A stretch of DNA of 64,000 nt from Pardosa pseudoannulata (Eukaryota > Arthropoda > Arachnida > Araneae > Lycosidae). Below are positions 37,302 to 48,352 of the stretch, in pieces. The DNA lies in contig CM063498.1 of NCBI GenBank assembly GCA_032207245.1, positions 51,006,846 through 51,070,845 of the forward strand. Direction: 5' to 3'. The position numbers were made by a program, and so were the translations under genes. Within the stretch, counting starts at the first letter, position 1; every line of letters begins with the position of its first letter. The notes below the pieces were generated by a model. The model was not told the origin of the DNA and ran no database searches. It worked only from the letters and a program-made list of their open reading frames with translations.

Positions 37302-40300
37302 TACACACACATATAATGAATGTTTTCTACCTATTACAAACTTAGAGGTCTGTCCATGTTAGTTAAAGAAGAATCATTAGACCATGTTTTAAAATAACAG
37401 AATTTGAAAATAAAAATGTAGAGTTTATTGAGACAATCTGTCTTTGGTGTTCTGCCAACCAAACTTTGTACATTTACTTATATAGTGGCATAGGGTAAGT
37501 CAGCCAGTCAGTATACCACATGGGTGTTAATAACCAAAACTAAGTTATGTAAAGTAGTTATATAAGATTAATTGAGTTAAGCAGAAATTAACTTGGTGGT
37601 CTCATGATTGAAAAACGGTTAACCTAATTAAATAGAAAACAAAGGCTTTTCCCATAAATTGTCATTTTAGTATAGAATTGCCAGAAATTTATTTTAAAAT
37701 ATAGTTTTAAGTCAGTTTGGTTAAAATATTATTGCATATGCACACATATATATATAATTCTTAAAGAGTACTTCTAAATTTATATATTTCAACATAAATC
37801 TATTTTACTCAACATTTTAAAAACTTAAAAAAAAAAGAAAAACTTTGGGGCCTGTAAAATATATTATTGCCATATTTCATACATATTAATCATGTGTTAC
37901 AACTATATTACGTTTGCATTTTCATTTTTCATGTGTTACAATATTAGGTTAGATTTTCATTCCTTTTTTGTTTTTATATGTCATTCACCTTCTTTTATTC
38001 TAGAAGTTGAGTCTGCTGGAAAAAATTTAGACTGTCACTTTTCTACATTACCGCCTGAAATTGTATCACACATTCTTTCATTCTTGTCACCTCCAGATTT
38101 ACTTCGTTGTTCTGAAGTATGTCACCAATGGTATGATATTTCACATGAACCATCTTTATGGAAGGAAATTTATCCATGTTTTTGGGCTCATGGTAATGTA
38201 AAGATTTATACATATATATATATTTATATGTGTTGGTAATGTTTTTATTAAATACATTTCATTGAATTGTACATGTTATCAAATATCTTTATTGTTGAAT
38301 ATACTAATAGAAAATGCAATATAATCCAGAATATTATTAAGAAAAAAATAGTAAATTTTTAGTGTACATTTAGTATTCTTATATTAATTAGTAGTTTCAT
38401 ACATGTATATATATGACCATTTTAACTTAAAAGATAATTTAAAAGGTATTTCAATAAATTTATTTATTATTGTATATGTACAAAATATTATCATTGAAAT
38501 CTGTTCCTGTCTCTGACAATTGCTATTGACTTCAAATTGTAATTTAAGTATCTCTTAAATAAATAACATTAATGCCATAAATAACATTAAATAAATAACA
38601 TTAAATTGATTTTCCCCAGAATTACATTTTGCTTCTCATAAGTTAATATTTTTTTAAGCTTGTAATTATTGACTGATTTTAAGCTTCCTAAAATCCCAAG
38701 ACTTGAACCTGCATATAGAATGTTTTCATACTATAGAATGATAAATGAAGATAAAATAAATCATAACCTAAATTAATTTTTAAAATATAAAACCGTGTAT
38801 AAATGTTCCATTAAATGTTTGTAAAATTATATTGTAACCATTATTTTTTTACAGTTGTATAATTTTTAAATCTAAGTATTGATAACCTTTTAGAATTTTG
38901 AATTTCTGAATAACTATCTTTTTAAAATTGCTTTAGGTATATGGAATAATTATGATGAGAATCATGAAGATTGTATTGAAAAATTCTATCCAAATTCATT
39001 AAGCAATGCTAAACATTTTGATGAAGATGCTGACATTGATGAATATGAAGGGGGAGAATATGGATCATCAGAAGATGATTCTTTTGACAATCTCAGGCTT
39101 AATGGTCAAAACCAAAGAGAATTATTTGTTCTTCAGTCAGTCGTAAAGTATCTTTTACCACAAATTGGGATTGGAGTTCAAAAGATTGTGTTATCATCAT
39201 CCCGCTCTTTAACAAGTGGTCTGGTAAGAAATTATCAATTGTCTACATTTTATATATATTACATTGATGTATATGTGTGTCATGTTGTTAAGAGGTTTTC
39301 CTGTTTGTAATTTTATGTAGCTAATTTGATAAAATTTTAAATGAATCATTTTTTTCGTATTAAAAGTTGTTAAATCTTTGTTGAAGAGTAAAATATATCA
39401 AGCATTTTCTTTAAAAAATTATACAGTAAATAACAGAAACTAAAACAATAACAGTTATACCTATAAAATTATTTATAAGAGTTTTAAGAGAGACTTGACA
39501 TCATTACCATATTCATAGATTTGACAAGATCAGAATTGTACTTTATATGCACTTTATAATTTTCAGATTCATTAATTTAGTGTAATATAATTGAATTTTT
39601 GACAGATCTTGTTAAAATGGAATATGACCTGTTTTATCCTTGTTAAAATTTTCAAATAAAATTAAAAGATATATAATCTTAGATGAATATTAAAATCAGG
39701 TTGATTACTTTATTCACAAACAGATAATTGTCTCTTTATAGATACACATTTTTTTTCTTAAATTCTCTTTTGATGACACTGAAAATAAACCTTGATAAAA
39801 TTTGATCCTAAAAATTTCTGGTGTATTCAAAATGTTTTAAATCATATCGAGAGATTACAGTTCATTAAGTCTTTTCGGTGATTTCTGATTGTGTGTATAT
39901 ATAAAGCTTAAAGCCTTGCATGTGAAAAAAACATTAGGATGATGATTGTTAATTTTGTGCTGTTTCAGCCTCAAAACTCAGAGAAATTTTGGAGGCATTA
40001 TTAATTCATCAGAAAATTCTTAAAGCAAAGTTAATTAAATTATATTTTAAAGATGATTAAAGTGCAAAGCTTTATCTGTTGACTAGAAGCTGAAAATTTT
40101 AAAAGAAATAGTAAATAATTCTTAGATTGCAAAAAAGTTGCACTTGCCTGTGAATTCTTTATGGCATTATTATTAAATGAGAGCTAATAAACATTCTTTA
40201 CAATCTTTTTTATTCTTTAATTTAAAATATAAAGATTAGATTGTTAAAGTAAACTTAATAAATAGTTTAAACAAGTAGGATAAAAAATATTTTTCTCTCT

Positions 40301-40316
40301 CTCACTCTCTCTCTCT

Positions 40317-40376
<60 letters not shown>

Positions 40377-43300
40377 CATACATATAAACATACATATATA
40401 TCTATGTCTTTTTTCAAATTTTCTGCTTAAGAAGTTTTAATTGCTTGGTCCTTTGGAAAACTTCTTAAATTTCTTCCACTGTATATATGTATATATACAT
40501 CATAAAACTGTAAGTTCTATGAGAAATTTGCAGTTTATGATTGGAATTCTTTGAATATAGAAGGAGTAGTTGCAACAAGTTTCTAATCTCTCTCTTTCTT
40601 CAGTTAATTTGCTGCCCTAATTTGTATTAAGTGTTTAATTAATGATTACCTTGTCTAATGCGTAATAAATATATTTTAAATATATTTACTAAAATATATT
40701 TAAATTTTTATATAGTTTTAAACTAGATATTTTGAACATTATTTATATCTTTTTTCAATTTTTTTTTTCAATCATCTCTACCAAACCTATTCTTGTATTA
40801 TCTAACATTTGAACTTTATAAAGGGCTGTGACTGACATTATTTCAAATTACATAATATTGAAATATTTGGTAAATGTTTGCTTAATAAAGAAAATTTGTT
40901 TGGTTTTCATAATAATGTCTTTGTAATTTTAAATTGTATGTAATATTTGTTCAATATTATATACAACTCTCTATCAACCAGTAACAATGTAATGAATCTC
41001 TAGAAATTTAATATATGGCCATTTATTTTTATTCTAGTTGCGTTCAATCCTTATTCATTGCCCGAATGTTATACATTTGGATATTTCTTATACATCTGTT
41101 TTGGACTCAGCCTTTAAAGGGTAAAGTATTTCACTTGGACCTTTTACTCTTTTCAGTGATAATTATATTAATATTTTCTACTGATGGATTACACCATTAT
41201 TTGTAACTAGTTTAGAAGTAAAGTTATCCTTCAAAGTTTAATTTTTGCATTACTGCCACTAAAACATTAAGGTAATATGGAGATCATAAACTGTGTTTAA
41301 CATCATAAACTCGGATTAGACAAGTTTGATAGTGTGTTAGCTGTTTTGCATATCATAATTAGATCATCATTAAATAACAAAATTTCTAATTTTGGCATTT
41401 AATCTGGGCAATTTTATTTAGTATACCATTGTATTTCAATAATTATAGCATTGCAATATGGTGCGTCAAATCAGTTATCATATTGAAAAAGGAAACTAAA
41501 TTTAATTAGCCATGCTTAAAAAAGTACTCCATTTCTTTTGTTATGTTTTTTAACATTAGAAAAGTGTACTTACAAATAATGAATATTGTATCAAAACATA
41601 ATAAAATCTAATAAAAGAGCATATAAATAAATAAATGGGTTTTATGAAGAATATTTTAATTCAACATTTCTTTAAGCTTGCTCATTTAGACTTGTGACTC
41701 AAGATAACAAAAAAGAAAAAAAAATCAAATGACAACACATATTGCCACTTAAAGCATTATTCTGTGAAGTACTCCATGGTATGGTTACTATAGTGCCAGA
41801 CTTAAAAGTGAGATGTCCCTGGTTCAAATCCCTGCACAAGCGCTGCAGCAGTTTTCATTTAATTCATTTCTAATTCTTCTTTTGTTAATTCTAGAAGTTA
41901 CTGTCTTTAGTTCCAGAAAGTTCCACTGATGTATAAAAGAGCAATTAGCTCAATCTGTGAATCAGTTCTTAGTTTTGTTAACCAAATGTCAAACACTGAA
42001 TAAAGTGCTTTACGTTCCTGCTATTTGAGTGTCCTTATTCCTCTAGGCCTATCTATTTGACAGTATCATAAAAAATTTGTATGTTAATACACTTGTGTAA
42101 AAAAAAGTCAAATAGCCTTGTGCATCTCAATTGAAGTTTTTTTTTATGTGAGCAATAAATTTTTACTTTAGCAGAGAATATTATTTACACAAGAATAATA
42201 GGATTGATTAGAATTGATTGAAATGAATTTGTTAGAAAGCACTAACTGTAATATTTTAAGTATTGTAATATACATAGCAGCTGTCCAGTTGGCATAGTAG
42301 TTAGTATATTTGTCTACCACGCTGAAGGGTGTAGGTTCAAATCTTGCATGAGGCTTGGTTGACATTTATGTTGTCCTTCCATAGGGAGTGACGTTGACTT
42401 TGTTGTGGTGATCTTGTAATAAAGTATCAATAAATCTGCAGAGCTTCATGGAATTTGTTTATGGACAATATACCCCTGCATTGGAAAAAAATTATATGTG
42501 TAGTTAGGAAAAACTCATGGTCATGCAATGTGTATGTTTATAACTAGCATTAGGTATGCTGTCATCCATTTTCAGAATCATTATTTATCAATATAAATTA
42601 AGTCTAAAGAGAATTGTTTGACATATATTACTGACTATAAAGTCATTTTGTTAAAAATTGTTAGTAATGGTTTGTTCAAATGAGATAAAATATTATCAGA
42701 AACCAGTTGTTGATTCTTATCATTATCAAGAACATCCTATGATGTTCAAAAATTTCTTCAAAAAGTGGATTTTTTTTTTAAAGATTGTTTGCTTATAAAG
42801 TGATGTATTAAAAAAATATGTAAGATTATGTTCATCAAATGTTTATTTGCTTTTGGAAATTTAGAATGTACCATACAAAACATGAAAGGATGTTATATCA
42901 CATTTTTAACTCTTGAGTTATAAATTTATTATATCCGTGGTATAACATTCACTTTTTAGTATATTTTTCTGTTTTATATCTAATTCTTTTAGTTAAGCCA
43001 TTTAAAAATGAGCTAATGTGTACTGAGATTTCTGGACTGGATAAAACTGTTCCTATTTTGTACATTAATACTATTATGATATTTCTATTCTATATTCTTG
43101 CTTTCCTGTTGTTACAACAGATTAAGAATTTTATGTAATTTGTGACTCTTAAGGTTGGCAAAAAATTAATTTTATTACTGTATATATTGTATGTTTGTTT
43201 ATATGGTGCAAAATAGTGTCACTATATCTTAAAGTTAAAAATAATATATGTGTATCATCTGTCTTAAATGTTCATAAAGGATATTTTTAATATAAAATGA

Positions 43301-45599
43301 TGTTTTATGTAAAAAATTCCTCAATAAGAAAATCATCAGGGTATTATGCAAATGTATTCACACTGCAAGATATTGATGGCAAAAATAATTATTCTAGATA
43401 TTTCCAGATAACATATTAATAAACATATTGATAACATATTAAGAGGGTCATTCTACAGTAAAAACATTCTGTATATTCTTGCTGAAATTTAATAATATAT
43501 ATTGTTTGAATAGTTTTGTAGTGAAGATATTCTATAGGTTTTAGTTAGTAATTCTGATTTTGTTTTGTTTTTTTAGATTAAAAGAATATTCATCTTGCTT
43601 AAACTTACAGTATCTGAATATGGCTGGGTGCAAAAATATTACAGATTTAGGACTATTTAGACTTGCTGATGCTATGGCAATGCTACCTCCTCAAGTACCC
43701 AATGCTTCTAGTGACTTACGAGATGTATATCTTGAAGATTGTCATCGTTACCAAAGTCAGTGTTCTTTGGCTGGTGATAATTCTAATGACTGTTTGTGTG
43801 ATCTTGAAGAAAGTGGACTTTGGTTGCAAAGATCTAATCCATGTTTCCAGTGTCGAGCAGCTCAGTTCTGCTCATCTATTTGCTTCTGGCAAAAAAATGG
43901 TGTGATGTGCCATTTGGCAAAATTGTCTTTACAGTGTCCATATGTGAATTCTTGTGAACAGTTCGGCAATAATTCTGACAATAGTTTTTTTGCTCCTGGT
44001 GCCAGCAGCATTTTGAAAACTACTGCTACTTTTGTGACTGATTCCTCTAGTAGCCATAAATTCAAGCATGAAGTCTGTGATCACAAATCTATTAAGTATT
44101 TAAATTTATCTGGCTGCAAAGAAATAACTGACGAAGGCTTAAGGTAATTTTTTTAAATTTTGTTCAACCTGAACTGTTATTAGTAGTGACCACATTTTTA
44201 AAGAAGCAGTTTCTGTTTCTATTAAATATGTCTGATATCTAAAAATTTTCATCTTAAATTTCACAATATTGAATTTTCTAAATATAAAATTAGTTAACAC
44301 TAATTGTAGTGTAACTATTTTTAAAGGTTTAGGTTTCTTTTATATTTTTAATAGTGTATTAAGTGTATTCCTTATTAACAAAATTTAATTATTTTTTAAA
44401 ATTAATTCATTCTATTTATTTTATGATGTGACAGATTTTGACACCTGGAAGTAGTAAAAGTGTATGTTTTCATGGAAAAGGTAGATTCATGGTATATATT
44501 GCTGGTTAAGATGAAAATTTGTGCAATAATTGGGACAAAATAAGTAAAATTAATTTGTTTGCATGTTTTTTCCTGAAAATGTTCCCTTTATACTCAGTAC
44601 TGATATTGTGATATCCCATCTAAAATTAGATTTTTATTGTTAAAATTAATTTGAGATCTCATATAGATTTTCTTGGATATTTTAAACAGAAAGATAAACT
44701 TAGATAGAATTTGAATCTCTTTGTAAGTGCTCTTTTATCCAGCTGTAATTAGTTAATTGAATTGGCTTTTATTGTAGTTTGAATAAATTATTAGGAAATC
44801 TTATCAGTTTTGTGCTCTTTTAGGTTCAAGAGCTGTTAGTTAGGAATTTAAACTGAATTTTAATAGAATTAAGATAATCAGTATTTCTATGTATTTAGCA
44901 ATATTTAATTAATCTTTTCTTTTACTTGAAGTTTTTTACTAGGGTTTTATGATTTTGCTTAAAATGTAGATTTTTTTTTTAAATTAATGTTTTGATGTTG
45001 TATAAATAATTAAATTTAATTATAGACATAATTTAATCACAAAATAACATTAAAAGTAAGTTCCTTAAAAAGTTCAGCAGAATAAGTTTTTAAGTTCATA
45101 AGCAGATTTTTTTCTCATGTTAATAAAGACCAGTTTGAAGTTTCATGGATTTGCTGTAGGTAAGTCATTTAAAGCAATTTCTGTTTATAATTTGACACTT
45201 TATAATCAGCTGTTAGTTATACCACTTACATTTGGATAACTATTAAATTGCTGTTATCTAGTTTTATTTAGTTTTTTTTTTTAACTTTATATTAATTCTG
45301 TAAATGTAACACTTAAAAGCAACATCCCCTCCCTCCCCTAAGTTAAGTCAGTATTATCTATCCTCAGGAGTATTGGATATCCTCAAGAGTGTCTCAATGG
45401 AAACATTTGTTACAAATGATAAAGCATCAGTCTATAAGATTTTTGAGAGAACCTATATATACAAAAATATTTATTGGGCATATAAATTATAATCTATATA
45501 CAAATTACAAATGCTAAAATTATGTTATTTGTTAAATATTATTAGATTTTATTTTTTTAAGATATATTGATAATACCTTCTGCTTAGAAACTGAAATTT

Positions 45600-45692
<93 letters not shown>

Positions 45693-45707
45693 CACACACA
45701 CACACAC

Positions 45708-45752
<45 letters not shown>

Positions 45753-48352
45753 TGTGTAACAGGGCATAATTATACCTGCTGTTACAATAAAATAGCCTCT
45801 ATCGTTTGAATTACCCAGGATTACTGGGCAATGAGTAAACTTAAGTAATTTGAAGTTGTGACTCCATTGAAGAAACAGCAAAGTCCAACATAGAAGAACT
45901 TTGAAGTTTATTATGACTAAAAATGAATGTCTTTACAGGAGGAGAGCTTTTCATTAAATTGTCATGAAAATACACATCTATCAGTTTTAATGTAACAGTG
46001 AACATTCACATGAATTTTTTCTCATGAGACCAACAGCTTAGTCAGCCTTATGCAGCAATTTAGACATTGGAGAAGTGAACTATTTTCTTGAGACGACTGG
46101 AAAATGTGGTTTGGGGATAGAAAATTAGCATTTATTCTAGTGTTAGTTTTGGGAGATTGGTAAAAAGAATTCAAATCAGCAAACACTCCTTCAAATAAGA
46201 TATTATATGGCTGGGAAAATTGATATAAAATAATGAGAAGAGATAAAAGGAGAATTTTAGATAGATATTTTATGTGTAATAATTTTGAGATATTACATAT
46301 ATTTTATTTAATTTTATCATTTTAAACTATAGCATTTTCCTTTGTGTCCAGAGGTAGTCCAGGGATTCAGTGTATGTAGCTGGATAGTTTGTCATAGTCA
46401 TTTTATTAAAGAGGAACTATTAGGTACATGTGATGTTTGTCTACATAAAATTTGTAAGGATGAAAATTCTCACTGGAAGTTAATGGCAAGCTTCATTTAA
46501 TAGTTTTTATTTTCCGTATTTCCAAATTGTGTCCAAATAGTCATGGAAGTGGTATTCAGAATCAAAATCTGTTCTACTAAGTCTCATTGGTAGCATAGAT
46601 GTTTATACACATTCACAATCAGTTTTAAGGTATAGACCTGCATTTCCTTAGTCAGAGTTAAAAAATATTGACCGTAACACTTGAAATTTGCAACTTTTGA
46701 ATAAAATTAAAACTGTACATTATCTCACAGAATGTATCATTGACTGTTTACATGGTATGCTTATAAGCACTAAAAAATTTATGATTTTATATTATTCAAT
46801 TCAATTAAACAAAAGTGTCATTCATGCTGAAAGAAAGTTATTGCTTTTTCAATTCCTACTATTAATTGACACTCTCTCTGTATAAATTTATATATCTTTT
46901 TCATATTTTAAATTGTTAATAAAATACTTTTTATTTATCCGCAGTACATTTTTTTAAACTTGTAGTGGATGACATTTGATGTTAATGCAATTTTTCAAAC
47001 AATAAAAATCAATTAAAAATCAGTAGAAAATTTAAAATCAATTAAATTTAATTAATTTCCATCAGTCACTGTGAACTTTGGCAATAATGCTGTTCACAGA
47101 ATCAAGCCAATATCAGTGCAATTCCTCGCCAAACACAGCTACAGTACTGCTGAACAAAGAATGCTATCATTAATACTATCATCATCAGCAACAGTACATA
47201 AGATGCAAGGTAGTACTGTAGATTATGCAGTAATGTATCTAGGATGAAAACTCATCGCAGCAGGTGAAGCATATGTCACCTTGGGTCGTATAAAATCATT
47301 AGATGAATTATTAATTGAAGAACTGGACTGCTGGAAACTCACTGGAAAGGTTCCTTGTAATAATGAAGCATTACAAGTGATTGGTAGAATGAGACCATCA
47401 TCAACTTCATAAATTAAAAAAAATAAAAGGCAAATAAATAGTAACAATACAAAAATAATAGTCAAACACCATATATAGAAGGGAAGATTGCAAGTAAATT
47501 CGCTTTCTATTTTGCCACTTAATATTATGATTCTTTCATATGTATATACATATTTATATTAATTGTAATTATTTAATAAAAAGTAACTAAAATAAAAAAA
47601 ATTTTGTTGACCTAAGTAGGAATTGACTTTAATTAATTTTTGATATATTATTACTTGTTTTTAAAGTTGTTACATTTTATGGTTGTTTTATTTAATGCTA
47701 GTCTGAATTTTCAGTATAATTCAGTTTTCATGTCGTGATAAAGAAACAACAAATTATGCAGAAGCATTTTATAGTAGTATAAATGTAGTATTTGACTACT
47801 TATAGTTTAATTAATAATATATTAGAATAAATTTCTGTCATTTCAATAAATAATTTTTAATTATATTTATTACTTTATAAAATAAATTTGCATCTGTAAC
47901 TAATATAATTTTATGCCAAGTTATTTTGATCAAATATATGAGCTTGTTTAGGTAAGAACTTAAATAAAAATTTGTATGTAAAATCTGCAGTTCAAGTTTT
48001 AACAAATGACTTATTTATCTGTTCATCTATTTACCAATGATGCTCTATATTGTATTTAAAAAAATACCTGAGTTACATTCTGTAATTAATTGATTTTTTT
48101 GTATGTGGTTAACATAACAGCTGCCTTCTTGAAGCTGGTGTTCTTCAGGGATTGGAGTATTTGGATGTCTCAGGATGCTGGTTACTGACTGGTCCTGGTT
48201 TGTGTGCTCTCATTGACTCTCTAAACCACTTGAAACCAGAAAATATCTTTTATTGTGATCAAATTACAGATGGCCCTTATCCGCAAACAGCCAATGGTTG
48301 CCAAAATCTGGAAAGCAATTCGAGGGCTTGTTGCTGCCGAATGGCTTCATAA
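28419..48352 (+). CDS. FBXL5: FBXL5, iron-sensing F-box/LRR protein (nine exons, complete)
   Basis: Joined exons 28419-28502, 29665-29802, 35226-35423, 35613-35748, 38004-38192, 38937-39223, 41038-41120, 43577-44143 and 48121-48352 give 637 codons plus TAA; every intron is GT-AG and the phases agree. FBXL5 is the substrate receptor of an SCF (SKP1-CUL1) ubiquitin ligase that destroys iron regulatory proteins when iron and oxygen are plentiful. Residues 1-170 form the hemerythrin domain with all di-iron ligands (H15, H57, E58, E61, H87, H134, E138, equal to human H15, H57, E58, E61, H80, H126, E130). The F-box is at about 198-245, an acidic segment with FDEDADIDE at about 270, then leucine-rich repeats. 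The C-terminus keeps C606, C621, C631 and C632, matching the human [2Fe-2S] cysteines. TAA at 28383 is in frame before the first ATG. Human FBXL5 has 691 residues; the difference lies in the middle insert. Confidence 0.95.
28503..29664 (+). other. FBXL5 intron 1
   Basis: AT-rich, no repeat or nested gene recognised. Confidence 0.7.
29665..29802 (+). CDS. FBXL5: FBXL5 exon 2, hemerythrin helix 2
   Basis: 46 codons, phase 0 at both ends (acceptor TTTTATAG, donor GTAATA). The ligand block [12 protein letters not shown] supplies His57, Glu58 and Glu61 and matches human FKMHEQIENEYI. Confidence 0.95.
30319..30359. repeat. Perfect 15-bp hairpin in FBXL5 intron 2
   Basis: Arms 30319-30333 (TTTCTACATCAGGGA) and 30345-30359 are exact complements around an 11-base loop. 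The stem is too short for a normal pre-miRNA; it could be the ends of a tiny MITE remnant. Confidence 0.85.
30830..32300 (-). pseudogene. Mariner-like transposase fossil, split by hAT copy B
   Basis: Minus strand, right of the h[21 protein letters not shown] and [14 protein letters not shown], the N-terminal helix-turn-helix region of mariner transposases. Left of the h[22 protein letters not shown] and [20 protein letters not shown], the second and third catalytic blocks (usual form HDNAPPH and YSPDLAPCDFFLFP). Frames are broken by stops, and the region between the HTH and the catalytic core is largely deleted. Confidence 0.82.
31327..32161 (+). mobile_element. hAT-family element, copy B, with 8-bp target duplication
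   Basis: Ends CAGGGTTAGCATG and TTTTTCCAACTCTG, flanked by GTGAAGAA (31319-31326) and GTGGAGAA (32162-32169), a hAT-sized 8-bp duplication with one change. The body matches copy A at 733-1544, including the coding remnant [20 protein letters not shown] near 31650. It inserted into the mariner fossil, whose coding sequence resumes on either side. Confidence 0.88.
32300..32350. repeat. (TA)n(CA)n(TG)n microsatellite
   Basis: Alternating dinucleotide tracts in FBXL5 intron 2. Confidence 0.95.
33061..33093. repeat. (TG)n(TA)n microsatellite
   Basis: Short dinucleotide tract in FBXL5 intron 2. Confidence 0.95.
33534..33600 (+). mobile_element. 5'-truncated SINE with perfect 16-bp target duplication
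   Basis: Only the last 67 bases of the SINE remain, ending CACTCCAAACCAAACCAAAC. CTGTTATCACAAGACT occurs exactly at 33518-33533 and 33601-33616. The 5' truncation with intact tail is what LINE machinery leaves by target-primed reverse transcription. Confidence 0.95.
34276..34330. repeat. (TG)n, C-run and (TA)n microsatellite
   Basis: Compound simple repeat in FBXL5 intron 2. Confidence 0.95.
35226..35423 (+). CDS. FBXL5: FBXL5 exon 3, hemerythrin helices 3-4
   Basis: 66 codons after acceptor TTTTTTTAG, ending before [17 protein letters not shown] and [10 protein letters not shown] are the conserved blocks with His87, His134 and Glu138. The start ([11 protein letters not shown]) is seven residues longer than in human FBXL5 before the HSDNKL block. 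Confidence 0.93.
35613..35748 (+). CDS. FBXL5: FBXL5 exon 4, end of the hemerythrin domain and linker
   Basis: Opens [16 protein letters not shown] (human VFQPMLMEYFTYEELK) and ends in phase 1 at KP plus one base before GTATGG. Confidence 0.95.
35749..38003 (+). other. FBXL5 intron 4
   Basis: Contains a (CA)n(TA)n microsatellite at 37214-37310; otherwise AT-rich with nothing recognised. Confidence 0.7.
37214..37310. repeat. (CA)n and (TA)n compound microsatellite
   Basis: Simple repeat in intron 4. Confidence 0.95.
38004..38192 (+). CDS. FBXL5: FBXL5 exon 5, F-box
   Basis: After acceptor TTTATTCTAG it encodes [20 protein letters not shown], then [10 protein letters not shown] and [14 protein letters not shown], a canonical F-box that docks SKP1. 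It ends in phase 1 before GTAATG. Confidence 0.95.
38193..38936 (+). other. FBXL5 intron 5
   Basis: AT-rich; nothing recognised. Confidence 0.7.
38937..39223 (+). CDS. FBXL5: FBXL5 exon 6, acidic segment and first LRR part
   Basis: Encodes [17 protein letters not shown], equivalent to human [15 protein letters not shown], then [18 protein letters not shown] leading into the LRR region. Phase 1 in, phase 0 out (donor GTAAGA). Confidence 0.93.
39224..41037 (+). other. FBXL5 intron 6
   Basis: Contains a CT/CA/TA compound microsatellite at 40292-40400; otherwise nothing recognised. Confidence 0.7.
40292..40400. repeat. (CT)n(CA)n(TA)n compound microsatellite
   Basis: Simple repeat in intron 6. 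Confidence 0.95.
41038..41120 (+). CDS. FBXL5: FBXL5 exon 7, LRR
   Basis: Short 83-base exon: [20 protein letters not shown] and VLDSAFK, human counterpart VRQILELCPNLEHLDL...SDSAF. Phase 2 out before GTAAAG. Confidence 0.93.
41776..41858 (+). repeat. tRNA-like sequence, possible SINE head
   Basis: Contains GGTATGGTTACTATAGTGCC (degenerate box A) and box B GGTTCAAATCC. It does not fold into a good cloverleaf and lacks a paired acceptor stem, so it is read as a second SINE family or a tRNA relic rather than a working tRNA gene. Confidence 0.5.
42283..42440 (+). repeat. tRNA-derived SINE-like sequence, separate family
   Basis: TTGGCATAGTAGTTAGTATA (box A region), GTCTACCACGC (anticodon arm region) and GGTTCAAATCT (box B) lie in tRNA spacing. 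A non-tRNA body follows to about 42440. Not related to the CCAAA-tailed family. Confidence 0.55.
43577..44143 (+). CDS. FBXL5: FBXL5 exon 8, LRRs and cysteine-rich insert
   Basis: Begins [20 protein letters not shown] (LRR) and ends [18 protein letters not shown]. Between them is a long loop with a cysteine- and histidine-rich patch ([25 protein letters not shown]) that corresponds in place, not closely in sequence, to the cysteine-rich insert of human FBXL5. Phase 2 out before GTAATT. Confidence 0.93.
45601..45754. repeat. Compound (TA)n(CA)n(TA)n(TG)n(GA)n microsatellite
   Basis: About 150 bases of alternating dinucleotides; the CA and TG blocks make it partly self-complementary. Confidence 0.95.
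47065..47412 (+). pseudogene. Pif1-like helicase C-terminal fossil
   Basis: One plus-strand frame reads [40 protein letters not shown], a TGA, then [20 protein letters not shown] and [20 protein letters not shown]. These are the last helicase motifs of Pif1-family proteins (T-V-H-K-x-Q-G and AYVALSR). Pif1 genes travel with Helitrons and other self-replicating elements; this copy is a different branch from the one at 49.99-52.5 kb. The internal stop and missing N-terminus make it non-functional. Confidence 0.82.
48121..48352 (+). CDS. FBXL5: FBXL5 exon 9, last LRR and [2Fe-2S] tail
   Basis: Encodes [20 protein letters not shown] and then [20 protein letters not shown] up to RACCCRMAS and TAA. 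Cysteines in FYC, NGC and ACC match human C662, C676, C686 and C687. One extra adjacent cysteine is present. Confidence 0.95.

Larger units (their letters stand above)
41121..43576 (+). other. FBXL5 intron 7
   Basis: Carries two tRNA-like sequences (41776-41858 and 42283-42355); the rest is AT-rich with nothing recognised. Confidence 0.7.
44144..48120 (+). other. FBXL5 intron 8 (4.0 kb)
   Basis: Contains a long CA/TA microsatellite and a Pif1-helicase fossil, listed separately. The remainder shows nothing recognised. Confidence 0.7.

Noticed and set aside
41776..42360. Two candidate tRNA genes in FBXL5 intron 7
   Set aside because: Box B is good but acceptor stems and cloverleaf pairing are poor, so they are treated as SINE-like sequences.
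45549..45881. Open frames across CA/TA repeats (also near 34065, 52573, 57664)
   Set aside because: Their proteins are mostly Ile-Tyr, Thr-His or Cys-Val repeats dictated by microsatellites.
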